Source of the DNA: Adiantum capillus-veneris
Lineage: Eukaryota; Streptophyta; Polypodiopsida; Polypodiales; Pteridaceae
Assembly: GCA_014529385.2 (NCBI GenBank)
Contig: CM043944.1
Coordinates: 177,313,740 to 177,377,739 of the forward strand
Direction: 5' to 3'
Length of the DNA: 64,000 nt
Part shown: piece after piece, positions 42,315 through 53,117 of the stretch
Position numbering within the stretch: position 1 is the first letter of the stretch
How the letters are laid out: each line of letters opens with the position of its first letter
Position numbers and translations under genes: made by a program
Notes under the pieces: generated by a model
Told to the model about the DNA's origin: nothing
What the model saw: the letters and a program-made list of their open reading frames with translations, nothing else
The model's database searches: none

Positions 42315-43120
42315 TGCTTAACTTGCAAAAGTTTTTTTCTTCTTTACAAGGAGGCGTGTATACCCTCTTATACTAGGACATAGATTAAAACTTCAAACGG
42401 TACATTGCCTTGTACCAAAGGTAAGACAAATTGTTGATATGATGCCAGAACCTCCAAAAACCGCTCCCCACCCGGCATGGTGTCAATGACGTGCTTGTAG
42501 TGAGCCTTCAAATCCAGTATTACCTTGATTGAGCGTACACGTGTTGGTATGTGTGATCTGTCTTGAGGTAGGTTGTACTGATTCATGTGAAGCTTAGAGG
42601 TGCTTAGTCATTGTCCAAGCTTGTGGGAGAGGGTGGTGTTCTTTCCTGAAACAAACTCAGTAGATCCCTAGTTTCTCTAGTGAGAGTGTGAGCCAATGAT
42701 TCCGTTATCTGTGCTGCAGCATCAGGTGCAACTTGAAAACTGACTGTGATAATTACCTCGGTGACTTGAGTTACCCGATTCTCAAAGTAGAATAGTGTTG
42801 ATTCTCTATTGTGTAGAGCTCCTTCCATTTTGTTGTTGTGGGTTGGTTGTAGGTTGCGGACATGGTTTCGACCTTCTCCTTCTTCTTCTTGGCACTTGGC
42901 CTATGTATATCCACTGGGTTTGGCGTGTTGATTGACTCTCCCACTGCAAATCGATTACCGTTACGCCTGGCACTCGAGCTTCGATGGAGATGCGGAGTTC
43001 GTCTAGTTGTGTTTGGAGCTCTTCTTCTTCTGTCATCCAATTAGCAAATCCTGCTAGCCATTCATCCATTCACAATAGTTTAAGGGTTTCAGTCTTATAA
43101 ACTGAAGGGTTTCATGAAAA

Positions 43121-43140
43121 GATCCTCAGTGGGGGCACCA
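43121..43140 (-). promoter_or_regulatory. element E primer-binding site
   Basis: TGGTGCCCCCACTGAGGATC, two bases past the LTR end. The same 20 bases follow the 5' LTR of element B (54264 onward). The priming tRNA was not identified. Confidence 0.8.
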
Positions 43141-43142
43141 AA

Positions 43143-44683
43143 TGACGGGAGCAAAGCGAACCCCGAACCCCCGACGGCCTCTAAAACACCGGGGACCGAA
43201 TGGCGCGCCTCGAGCCTGTCATGATAAAGCAAACATGGGCACCACCTAGCTTCAGCGGCTAAGACGCAAACAACACACCACCATAACAAAGTTTTCATCC
43301 AAGAGAGATGGATGCTTGGGAGTAATGATGAAGAAGAAAGGGAATGAGATCAAGTGAGAGAGAGAGTGAGGGAGGGGGTATAGCGGGTTAGTACTTAGGC
43401 ACCACAAAAGGATGGCGAATCCGCACACCCTTCACACATACACAAGCTCACTCCAAACACAAGACTAGGTGGCGATTCCGCACACCTCACATGGGCAAAA
43501 CATTGCAAGAAAACATACTCACAAAACCTCAATCTTTATTTAGAGAATAAGGCGATGAAATGGGGAGCATAGGGTAGGGGAATGAGAAGGGAGAGAGCGG
43601 TAGAGCACATCGCGGATAGGTGGGAGTTGATGGCAAAGACATGCACGAGGGTTATGGCCATCATCCTTCATTTAGTTGCCCTTCATCTTCCATAGCCAAG
43701 GGTGTAGAGGTCATGCTCAAGACAAGCATGGTGATTGCGGTGATGGTGATGGTGTGGGTGTGTGTGTGTGCACTAGGCACACATAGTGCATAGTGTACTC
43801 TTTGGTGATGTTGTGTGTATCCTTAGTGTGATGGTGACCCCTCTTTATATAGGGGAGGAGGGGGGAGAAATTCTAGAATTTAGAAATGAAGAAATCATTA
43901 TCTACATAGGCCATGTGACTGTGGGCCCCACTTGTCTGGCTGTGTGTATATGTGCCAGAACAGCAGTCTCATGAGAGAGAGACTAAGAGAGAGAGATATG
44001 GGTGAATGGAAAATGAGAGGTGACATGGAGAATAAAGTAATTACAAGAGGGGAGAGAGGGGAGTGTGTTCAGAGGTGAATCTGTGTGCAGATGTGTGTGA
44101 ACACAAGAAAAATCAGGTAACCATCGGCTGGGGATGGGTCTGTGGGCACCTTTTTCAGTGAAACTGAGTGTGTGTGAGTGTGGGGGAGGTTATTTAGCTA
44201 CAAGACAAGAGACATGGCGCCCTTTAGAGAGAGAGGGGGGTATTTGGGTCATGGGATATGATAGGAGAGAGAAAGGGGGGGTGGGGTATACTATTTTGGA
44301 AGATATGATAAGTTGCATGTGAGTTAGGGTGCATTATTGGTGAGTTAGAATGCATTATTGGTGAGAGGTGGGGTAGCTTGAGGGGAGAGAGAAAGGAGAA
44401 AGGACAAGGGGAAGAGAGAGGGGGTTGACCTTTTGAGTGGAGGAGAGGAAAAGGGACACACGGCGAGGCATCAGTGAAGAAAAAGGAGGCAACGTGGGGA
44501 TGGGCTGCCCCGCAGGCATGAGGTGGCCTATTTTACCTTTCTCATATATTTACATAATCATACTTTATTTTTTTTCTTACTTTTCCAATGCTTTTTATCA
44601 CTCCCTCCCTAAGAGGAGGTTTCCATGGGGTGGGGACGAGAGAAGAGGGGTATGGGAGCTTGGCTTGTGAAAAGCCCCCATCA
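43143..44683 (-). repeat. element E 5' LTR
   Basis: 1541 bp, from TGATGGGGGC to CCCGTCA on the minus strand. It is G/A-rich on the plus strand with agagag tracts, and has a TATA-like tatataggg region near 43845. Confidence 0.85.
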
Positions 44684-44689
44684 GCAACA

Positions 44690-45100
44690 CAAGGACATTC
44701 CCTATCTACGGACTTTTCAAGATACTCAGGCGAGTAGGAAACCTAGCTCACAACTGCATGGAAAGTTACGCCAAGGTTTCCTTGCATTATTCCAGTACCT
44801 TCAAAAGATTTGAAAACTCGTTATGCCTTTTGGACAACTCTTAGTTGTGGTTACTCCTTTACAGCACTCAAGTGAGTTATAAATGGAGTTACCATTCAGA
44901 CCCAAGTGGTTGCAAATGGACAACAATGTTGAAAATCAAGATATTGCTCTTGGTTTCATTGAACCTCCTCACTGCACCAATTATCGGTCATACAGACAAC
45001 GTGCTCGCTTATGGGACGTCAATAAAGAGAACATTAGTATTCTTAAGAAGATATTACTACTTGTGTTTTCGAGGACAAAAACTCTTCCTTAAGGGGGGAG
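44690..45100 (+). pseudogene. element D: end of pol frame and polypurine tract
   Basis: A disrupted plus-strand frame ends VFEDKNSSLRGE and a stop just before the 3' LTR. FEDK-S---GE endings directly before the PPT are common in chromovirus-type gypsy polyproteins. The PPT aaggggggag lies at 45091-45100. The rest of pol is not recognisable. Confidence 0.5.
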
Positions 45101-45103
45101 TAA

Positions 45104-45277
45104 TGTCAGGACAAGGGTCCTATGGGGCAAGGCCCAACCTAGGGGGTCAAGGACCTAGGCCAAGGGCCGGCTGGACCAGTGTGGACTGGGGATCCTCTTA
45201 GGGCAAGTGCTAGGAGCTAGCCTATATAAGGGGCGATAGGGAGGAGGATCCCAGGTTCAGTTACCCTTGGTCTTATA
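45104..45277 (+). repeat. element D 3' LTR
   Basis: 174 bp, TGTCAGGACAAGGG ... ggtcttata; tatataagggg near 45225 matches the 5' LTR. The TSD ctctt and then repeat X follow. Confidence 0.85.
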
Positions 45278-45375
45278 CTCTTGGGGTGGAACTCTACCAC
45301 TCCTTGTCTCGTGTCGTGCATCTCTTTCCATTCAATTAATATTTGAAGTGCTTAAAACCCCTGTGTGACAGCATG
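45278..45375 (+). repeat. dispersed repeat X, copy 2, right part
   Basis: ctcttggggtggaactctac ... gaagtgcttaaaa ... gtgtgacag continues the X copy cut at 34865. It ends TGACAG like copy 1 (5486). Confidence 0.75.
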
Positions 45376-46639
45376 CTCTATTTGTAGAGAGATTCCACGC
45401 AAACAACTTACTCTATGTGATCTCCTTAGCTCTAAATAGTGAATTTTTCATGACTCTTTCCATGATTCTACTTTGCAAGCCGACATTCAGAGGTTTTATA
45501 GAGCTATGAATACTCCAAGACATGACATGCAACCTTTCCTCCCATGCTTTGGTGTCTCATTGGATCTCAAGAGGGGATAGGATAAACAAAGATTTCCCTT
45601 CGACACAGAGAGAGATCGGTCGGGTCTACAATGCGTACGATCAAGGATTTTGTAGGGTTATTGCACAAGAAGTTGGATCAGGTGCCAACTGATGCTTTGT
45701 ATTTCTATGAGCACTAGTTTGAAGGAGAGATAGTCAAGCTAAAGGTTTTACAAGCTAGAGGTATAGTCTGGCACTTCAAGAGAAGGCGAGTGACTCTAGA
45801 CATGTGTCTGCAATTGATGGCTCCTTTGTCCGTGGATGAGTTGAGAGATGGTGTACAAAGTTTTGCGCATTCCTCTCTTTTATTCCAAGGAAGAAGATTC
45901 TTCTTTTAGTTAATAAAACTACCCAATGGGCTACAAATTTTCCTTGTTAAAGAGGGCTATGTAAAAATGTAGGGAGACTCTCCCATGAAAAGGTAAAATA
46001 TATACAATGATGGCCAAATTAGGAAATGGGAGGAGGAAACAAACACATCGGTCTATGATATTTCCATATAGTCATGCCATGAACCATGGTGAAAGAGGGC
46101 CCTCGTTGCCAAAGTCGCAAGAAGGCCTTGTGTTGTTTTCAGATGCAGTCAAAGCTTCGTGAAGTCTCTTAAACTTGCCCTAAGTGTATAGATTAGCTCC
46201 AGCGAGATGACACATACTATCTCTGCTGGTGGACAAGTCAAGCCTTGAAGATGCTAAAGCATTGGGCTCTCTAGATGAACCACAATGTCTGGTTGTTGAT
46301 CATAAATGATCTCCCAACAACTCTCTACTTTTTGTTCCACTCCTAAGGTACAAGCTCTATGGTAGGTTGAAGTGTATGTCCCCGTGTATGTCGGCCCTCT
46401 TATATCACAATCATCCTACTGCTCAATGAAATGATCTCAAAGCGAATTGTTGGGATTGTGGGAGGGGACCAAAGTACCACACCATGTGTACTAGCTATCT
46501 ATACAAAGTGTAGGCATGACCATAAGAATCCAAAGCCACACCTACCATGCCGTGGGGAATCCTACAGAGAGTGGTGTTGGGTTTCAAGTGGACATGACTC
46601 CCTTGGGTCCCATTGCACTTGCATCTGTGTAACAGGGAC
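45376..46639. other. unassigned region
   Basis: No gene or repeat boundary recognised; only short frames on both strands. Confidence 0.35.
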
Positions 46640-47290
46640 GGGCACCACCTGCCAATGAAAAAGAATAGACTAAACAACTATAAGCATTTCAAATAATACT
46701 GAACTGAAAGATATGCACAACACATGAGATGGGGAGTGGTGGAGTTCCACCCCAAGAGAGCATTGACCTCAAACATTGGCATCCCTTTTGGTATTTCTTT
46801 ATATTGCTTGAACTCATTACATTTTTGGTTTTCCATCCTCTACAGCTTCACACAGAATCATGCTAGAGAAAGAGTGCTTGGCTCATATTTAAAGGCCCTT
46901 GGCCTATGAAAAGCATCAAACTCTAAAATCATCTGGCCTCAAAATTTTGCACTGAGAAGATACCCATCGTAAATCATGTAAATTTGTACACCTACCACGT
47001 CAGCATGAAAAGCATCAAACTCTAAAAGCATTTGGCTTCAAAATCTAGCACTAAAAAGCTTCCTCATGTAAAATCATAAAAATCTGTACACCTACCACGT
47101 CAACATGCTGCAACGTGAATTGTGGAAATCTATACAATTTGCCATATCAACAACCAACGTGAATTATGGGTTGTATGTACAACTACCACGTCATCAACTT
47201 TTACACTATCTTTTGTGTGTATGTGGGTCTAGTTTTATCTATTGTCTTTGTGTCACTTGGGCCCCATTGGATGGGTTCTGATAAGCTAGC
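46640..47290 (-). repeat. dispersed repeat X, copy 3, rearranged
   Basis: Minus-strand matches to copy 1 run from the gacag-like end (46650) through ggtggaactccaccac (46740), ggccaagggcctttaaatat (46890-46912) and the tgacgtggtagg segments (46995, 47100). The outermost part (47205-47290, cttttgtgtgtatgtgggtctag ... tgtcacttgggcccc) instead matches copy 1 (4790-4880) on the plus strand, so the end is inverted relative to copy 1. Confidence 0.65.
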
Positions 47291-47463
47291 GGGAACTCGT
47301 GAGAACCTGTGTTTGAGCAAGCCTTAATTGAAATGAGGACCTCTTGTCACGTGAAAACCCCCATCTAGCATGGAGTTGTGAAATATTTGGGCTTTGCTTA
47401 TGAGTTCCTTACAAAAATAATTGACGAAAGGAAGATTTAATTGGTCCCAAATTTCATTTGTAT

Positions 47464-47472
47464 TGTTGAGAT

Positions 47473-47526
<54 letters not shown>

Positions 47527-47638
47527 GAGACAAGAGACACACCATGTACGCTCCCAAAGACTGATTCATATTGAGGACAAGATACAAATAAATAGGTGAG
47601 ACCAAGTTGAGTAGAGTGAGCCATATAAAGCTCCAACA
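47464..47638 (-). repeat. copia-A 3' LTR
   Basis: 175 bp on the minus strand, TGTTGGAGCTTTATATGG ... CATCTCAACA, preceded by the PPT gagtggggg. It contains an AG/CT run of about 50 bp (47474-47524). Its ends match the LTR ends of R1 and R2. Confidence 0.88.
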
Positions 47639-47886
47639 CCCCCACTCAAACAAAGGTCTCTAGCTTTGGATGAAAAAACCCTTGGGGTGTTCAAGGGAAA
47701 AACCCAAGCCCCTATACAATGTGAAAATATGAACCATTGATGATGATGTGAAAGTGAATTGTGAATCTATGTACAAATATACAAGTGACTCAAAGATCAC
47801 AATGTGCAGATGTGGATTGTGCATAGTGCATGGTACCTATAGGATTACAATGTCATAAGTACAAAGCTACTACAATAGCAAAGATG

Positions 47887-48066
47887 CTAATCTAGAAAGA
47901 GTGAGGCCGAAACAACTCCACGCTCCGAGTGCAAGAGGATGAAATGTGACTCGTTGAGGCCTTTGGTCAAAATGTCTGCAATCATCTGGTTGCTTGGACA
48001 GTGTTCAACCATAATGATTCCTTTGCGTACTTCATACCGAACATAATGATAATGGACAGCAATGTG
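47887..48066 (-). pseudogene. copia-A RNase H, C-terminal part
   Basis: Minus strand: HIAVHYHYVRYEVRKG, then EHCPSNQMIADILTKGL, the conserved end of copia RNase H (TKHIEVHYHFIR ... ADIFTK-L). Upstream the frame runs into R2 sequence; the other half is at 50889-51387, and the two meet exactly at the ctttg target duplication. Confidence 0.88.
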
Positions 48067-48261
48067 CTTTGTGTTGAAGAGAGAAGCGACACGAGACGAG
48101 GGAGAAGAGAGAGAGACGACACAATCATCTGCAAGCCCCAAAGTGTATGTAGAGTATACACTGAGTACACATATATAGTGGGGACTCCTTGCTATATATA
48201 GCATAAGTGTGGACTCTCTATATAGCTCCAACACCCCCACTCAAATAGGAGTCCCTAACTG

Positions 48262-48299
48262 TGGATGAAAAAACCCTTGGGGGTACAAGGGAAAAACCC
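48262..48299 (-). promoter_or_regulatory. PPT-proximal hairpin motif of R2
   Basis: On the minus strand, gggtttttcccttgtacccccaagggttttttcatcc: CCCTTG and CAAGGG can pair around a small C-rich loop, about 30 bp upstream of the PPT. The same motif occurs at the same place in R1 (11148-11182) and copia-A (47668-47705). Confidence 0.6.
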
Positions 48300-48779
48300 A
48301 CAGCACCATATACATGCATTGTTGTATTAATAAATTTTCAAGTTTACAAAATATGTTCCCGAGGTGCTACATCACTCCATAATATACAACAATTGCCATG
48401 AAAGCTCATAAAAATTCTAATGGAAACAATTTTAAATTTTTAACTACAGGAGCTATATCACTCTTGTGCTGCAAATGATAGAGCAGCTTTAGCGTCTTTA
48501 ACCCCTTGTATATGCTGCTTAATGTGATTTTCATCCTGTAATCAATACCAACTCAATAAACATATGAAAATGTGAAGGTTAGAAATAATCATATCACATT
48601 GTCCTTAGAGACGGTTCGCGACACCGCTCTGGAGACGACATACAAACAAACATAATGTTGATGCAATCACATGTGTAGATGACATAGAAACAAATGTAAT
48701 ATCAATGTAGTCACATGTGCACACATATATACAAATCCGAGATGTAATGAACATATTGGGGGCCCCAAGATCTCGACAG

Positions 48780-49330
48780 CTGGCAGTTGTTATCATCATG
48801 GATTTACGTACCATGGCATCACGGTATTCACCATGGCATCATCATGGCTTTACATACCATGGCATCACGGTATTTACCATGGCATAAGAGACGCTCTGAA
48901 AAGCTTTGAAATAGCAATCATGGTTTTATGTACCATGGCATCAGAGACGTTTTGTTCAAATCAAATAAAAGCTGTAAAATAGTAAACATCATCATGGCTT
49001 TACATACCATGGCTTCACAGTATTCACCATGGCATTAGAGACGCTGAGAAAAACTTTGAAATAGCAATCATCATGGCTTTACATACCATGGCAACAGAGA
49101 TGTTTTTCTTCAAATCAAATAAAGACTAGAAAATAGTATTCATCATCACGGCTTTACATACATACCATGATTGGAGCCCCCAAGATCTCAACAGCTGGCA
49201 GTTGTCATCATCGTGGCTTTACATACCATGGCATCATAATATTCACCACGGCATTGGAGACGCTCAGAATAACTTTGAAATAGCAATCATCATGGCTTTA
49301 CGTGCCATGGCATTAGAGACGCTAGTTTTG
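48780..49330 (-). repeat. tandem repeats in R2 interior
   Basis: Units built from catcatggctttacataccatggcatcac, gtattcaccatggcattagagacgct and tttgaaatagcaat recur about seven times. The same units are in R1 (10376-10640). Confidence 0.85.
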
Positions 49331-50888
49331 TGCAAAATCTACAAAACCTCAAGACAATGATTAGTCAGTAGATAATGGCTTGGTAAATCTTGTCATCTCT
49401 ACATCAATGATTCAGATGAAAACCATCACACACGTTAGTATACGATCCCATAAGACAATCATAAAATTATGTGAAATATTTATGACAAATTGCAACGAGT
49501 TTTATAGCAACAAATTACATGTTCTGATGTCCAAACATACAATCTCAATATGGCAAGGTGAAGGTGGCTACAAGGCAGTCCCTAGTGACGAGGAAGGAAA
49601 AATTATGTTGGGAGACTCGCTCGCAGAAGTGACATGCTTCCGTGCTCTTGAACCCTGCCACAACATCGATAGCCAAGGAAGATTCTTTGCACAATTTACA
49701 GCTACATAGATGCAAGAAAAGCCTTTTATGTCAGTAGGCATGCAACTCAAGTCGTTTCTATCTACCGTATCTGTACGCAATGATTTTATTATTGATAATA
49801 ATAGCAAGATTTATTGTTACTCTAACTTTAAAAGTAGCCTCGACACAAAGACAGGTGACGCGCCAGCTTTGGCAGTCGATACATCCAAAAAGTAGCGCTG
49901 GTTATTTTTATCACTTGCCGGCATTACTCAAAATAACAAGATGTTGAATCATTCACTAGAGCGCTTGGACAAAAGCAGACAGCACCAGGAGGCTGCCTTA
50001 CCAATCAAGGCCTTATAGCCTCTACTGACCCTGATCTTAGGGAAAACCACTCTCGCACGAGATCTACCTGCAGCTCTGGCTGGCTTTTCTCTACACGAAC
50101 ACGCATGAGGGATTACCAATCAAGGCTTGCTCTGAATTCCAAGCTCGTAGAGCTTTTGTGCCTCCCTCAGGTAGACCAAACAAACCGAGTTAAAGATAAG
50201 AAAACATATTTAAAAGGTGCATGGTCCGGCCTCAGGCATACGACAGCTTTCATGCGATATCTTTTCAAATATGTCGCCACCTAGCTTTGCTCGCTGCTGC
50301 CTGCTCTCAGCATCTCGCCTCTTCAAGTTTATTACAGGCAATGTTTCAAAGGAAAACAAAATAACACTACTTCTTTGTTATCTGCTTTAGCGTTTATGGT
50401 CATCACGGCCTAGTTCTACTAGTTGCTTCTGCAAAGTCCTGTTTATTATACTTGCTACTGAAAACTCCCAAAAGCACTATATAGCGCTGGTATAACATTT
50501 ACACATATCAAGCGGACACAGCCGTTGGTGTAAATATCAATCATGTTCTTCTTCTCACATCAAGCTATAGACTTTAAAAAGCTTGCGTAGAGTGAAGACA
50601 GAAAGCCATCGTAGATATTATAATCAATACAATTATAAAGCGTATAATAAATCAAATCAAAAGAGGATCGATACTTAGCTCTTGTAAAAAAATAAATAAA
50701 TTTGTCGGCCTGCTCTGATACCATGTTGAAGAGAGAAGCGACACGAGACGAGGGAGAAGAGAGAGACAACACAATCATCTGCAAGCCCCAAAGTGTATGT
50801 AGAGTATACACTGAGTACACATATATAGTGGGGACTCCTTGCTATATATAGCATAAATGTGGACTCTCTATATAGCTCCAACACTTTG

Positions 50889-51387
50889 ACATATTATGTT
50901 GAACATAGTCTTTTGCAAGACTAATAGCACTTTGGTTGTCACACCACAAGGGTGTGCTAGAAAGAGGAGAGTGACCAATATCAATCAGCATTTGTCGAAG
51001 CCATATCAACTGACGAACTGCAAGTGATGCCGCAACATATTTTGTCTCAGTCGTAGAAACTGTAACACAACATTGTTTCTTTTTGGTCCAAGAAACAAGA
51101 CAACCATTTATAAAGAAGCAATTTCCCCTAGTAAATTGCACAGATAAATGTGATCTTGCCCAGTCTGCATCAGTGTAACCCAAAAGAGAAAGAGATTGTA
51201 TAGAGTCCGATGTGAGTTGTCGTTGATAGACCAAACCTAAATCTGTAGTGCCTTTCAAGTATTTCAACACACACTTTGCTGCAGACCAATGCTTAAGAGA
51301 AGGACGTGCAAGATGTTGTCCAAGATAATTAGCAACAAACAGAGTATCAGGACGAGTGTTCATGCCAACAAACCTGAAGACATCCAA
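50889..51387 (-). pseudogene. copia-A RNase H, N-terminal part
   Basis: Minus strand: HWSAAKCVLKYLKGTTDLGL, GYTDADWARSH, KKQCCVTVSTTETKYVAAS, then LIWLRQML and LWCDNQSAISLAKD. These are the standard copia motifs (tether, GY-DADWA, S--S-EAEY, CDN-SAI-LA). The catalytic E of the S-STEAEY motif is kept in TETKY but Ala is replaced. The frame stops at the R2 insertion. Confidence 0.9.
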
Positions 51388-51532
51388 TCAAGTCAGCATA
51401 AGGCTGATTTGTGAGAAGTTGACCGCCATTGTCAGAATTGTTCTTCGTAGAGCTCGCAGCACAAAGTGTGTTGGCTAAATGTGCAGATTCCATACCAAAC
51501 TTTTGAATAGTATCTGCAATAAACTTTAATTT

Positions 51533-52558
51533 TCAAAGGAATAAAATACCTTTTGTACGATTCCGTTGGATTTGAATGCCAAGACACGAGTGAATCTCTC
51601 CAAGATCCAGCATATCAAATGCAAAAGACAATAACTTTTTCACTTGCTGAAGAAATCCTAAATCATTGGAAACAAGGATGGGTTCATCCACATAAAGAGC
51701 AAGAATCACAAAACTGCTACCTTGGTGTTTTATGTATAAGTTGGGGCCTGAAGAGAAAGAGATGAATCCTTTAGAGGTGAGAAAAAGATCAAATTTTGTG
51801 TACCAGGCTCGCGAAGCTTGTTTGAGACCATATAGTGCCTTATGGAGTTGAGCAACAAGGTCTTCTTTACCTGGAATAGCAAACCCTTCTGGTTGTTCCA
51901 TATAAATTTGCTCTTCCAAGTCACCATTAAGAAAAGCAGTTCGCACATCCATTTGATGAGATTCTAAATCAAATTGAAGAGCAAATGCCAATAAAACTCA
52001 AACACTTGTAATGCGAACAGCTGGTGAAAAGGTCTCTTGATAATCAACACCAGCTACTTGGGAGTAACCTTTTGCAACTAAACGTGCCTTGAACTTGTCA
52101 AAATATCGATCTGCTTTTACTTTTTTCTTATACATCCACTTACGCTTAATAGTTGTATGACCAGGAGGTAATTCAGTTAGTATCCATGTACCTTTAGAGA
52201 TAAGAGAATTGTACTCTGCTTCCATAGCCTCTCTCCATTGATCCTTTTGTGGTGAAGAGATAGCTTCATCATAAGTAACGGGATATTCAGAAGTAGAAGA
52301 AGCATTATTGACATTATCATCATCATAAACATGACATGAGCCATTTTCAAAATCAATAGGCAGATCAACAAGAATATCAATATCATCATTGATGGCTTTT
52401 GGAATGGATGATTGTGAAGAGGAAAGTTTCTCTATAGGAAGAGTTTCATCATCTGAAAGAAATGGAAAAGCCTGAAGCAATGATTTAGTATCATCGGAAT
52501 CATCCATGGACCATGAGCGTCCCATAAGCTGTTCGTTAAAAGTAGCATCACGATTCAC
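51533..52558 (-). pseudogene. copia-A reverse transcriptase
   Basis: Two frames (52558-51998 and 51991-51533), separated by one stop, give the copia RT: WREAMEAEYNSLISKGTW, KRKWMYKKKVKADR, KARLVAKGYSQVAGVDY, FSPAVRITSV, then DVRTAFLNGDLEEQIYMEQPEG, LYGLKQASRAWY and LALYVDEPILVS. The polymerase motif YVDD is YVDE here, changing the second catalytic Asp. After LGIQIQRN the frame ends in stops near 51533. RT copies element RNA into DNA. Confidence 0.9.
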
Positions 52559-52569
52559 AATTAATTTCT

Positions 52570-53117
52570 TAGGGGAAGGGTCATAGAATTTGTAGCATTT
52601 GGAAGTGTCAAAATATCCAATAAAAATAACTTTAAGACCAGGAGCATCAAGCTTTGTTCGTGTTTCTTTGGGAACATGAATATAAGCAATACATCCAAAG
52701 GTTTTGAAATGAGATACAGAAGGAATGTCACCTGTACATGTTGTGATGGGTATCTTACCAGAGGGTGCAGTAGTAGGAAGATGATTCTAAATAAATACTG
52801 CTGTCAAAGTAGCTTCAGCCCAGGAAACTGGAGATAAACCAGAATGAATCAGCATACATCTTACAACATTCATAATAGTGCGATTCTTTCGTTCAGCAAC
52901 GCCATTCTGTTGAGGTGAATATGGAATAGTGTGTTCATGATGAATTCCACTGTCAACAGAGTAATTCACAAACTCTCCAGAGACATATTCACCTCCATTG
53001 TCACTACGAAGCTTCTTAAGGCGACGACCAGTTTGAAGTTCCGCAGCCTTGTCGAATTGTTTGAAAATAGATAAGGCCTCAGATTTTTGTATATGTAAAA
53101 ATACAGTCGTATACCGT
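52570..53117 (-). pseudogene. copia-A integrase, C-terminal two-thirds
   Basis: Minus strand: YTTVFLHIQKSEALSIFKQF (across frames), LKKLRSDNGGEYVS (second catalytic Asp), HEHTIPYSPQQNGVAERKNR (catalytic Glu), then HFKTFGCIAYIHVPKE. Stops occur near 52785. The first catalytic Asp and zinc-binding part are at 61567-61911, on the other side of gypsy element B. Confidence 0.88.

Larger units (their letters stand above)
38671..44683 (-). mobile_element. E: pol-less gypsy element (gag plus transmembrane ORF)
   Basis: On the minus strand: 5' LTR 44683-43143 (1541 bp, TGATGGGGGC ... CCCGTCA), primer site TGGTGCCCCCACTGAGGATC (43140-43121), Gag (42314-41256), a 628-codon frame (41532-39646), a purine tract (AAAAGGGGAGGGC, about 39794-39806) and the 3' LTR (39787-38671). 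The 3' LTR lacks the last 430 bp, so no target duplication can be checked. No protease, RT or integrase is present. The primer site is identical to that of element B and the Gag proteins are homologous, so E is a non-autonomous relative of B-type gypsy elements. It lies inside element D. Confidence 0.85.
34866..45277 (+). mobile_element. D: gypsy-type LTR element, itself interrupted by element E
   Basis: LTRs at 34866-35028 (163 bp) and 45104-45277 (174 bp) begin TGTCAGGACAAGGGTCC and end gtcttata. The TSD ctctt flanks them (34861-34865 and 45278-45282), and the host sequence on both sides is repeat X, whose uninterrupted copy at 5370 confirms the junction. The primer site TGGTATCGGAGC (35030-35041) follows the 5' LTR. 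The purine tract aaggggggag precedes the 3' LTR. The interior (35045-38670 and 44684-45103) is largely degenerate; only the last codons of a pol-like frame are recognisable. Confidence 0.85.
48072..50883 (-). mobile_element. R2: non-autonomous short-LTR retrotransposon inside copia-A
   Basis: LTRs 48072-48233 (162 bp) and 50724-50883 (160 bp) differ at about three bases and a two-base length change. TSD ctttg at 48067-48071 and 50884-50888. On the minus strand the 5' LTR is followed at once by TGGTATCAGAGC (50723-50712), and the PPT gagtggggg precedes the 3' LTR (48234-48245). The 2.5-kb interior has no recognisable protein; it contains tandem repeats (48780-49330) shared with R1. The 110-codon plus-strand frame at 49380-49709 lies antisense to the element and has no known domain. 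Confidence 0.93.

Noticed and set aside
49380-49709. 109-codon plus-strand frame in R2
   Set aside because: Antisense to the element, no domain, not preserved in R1; too weak to call a gene.
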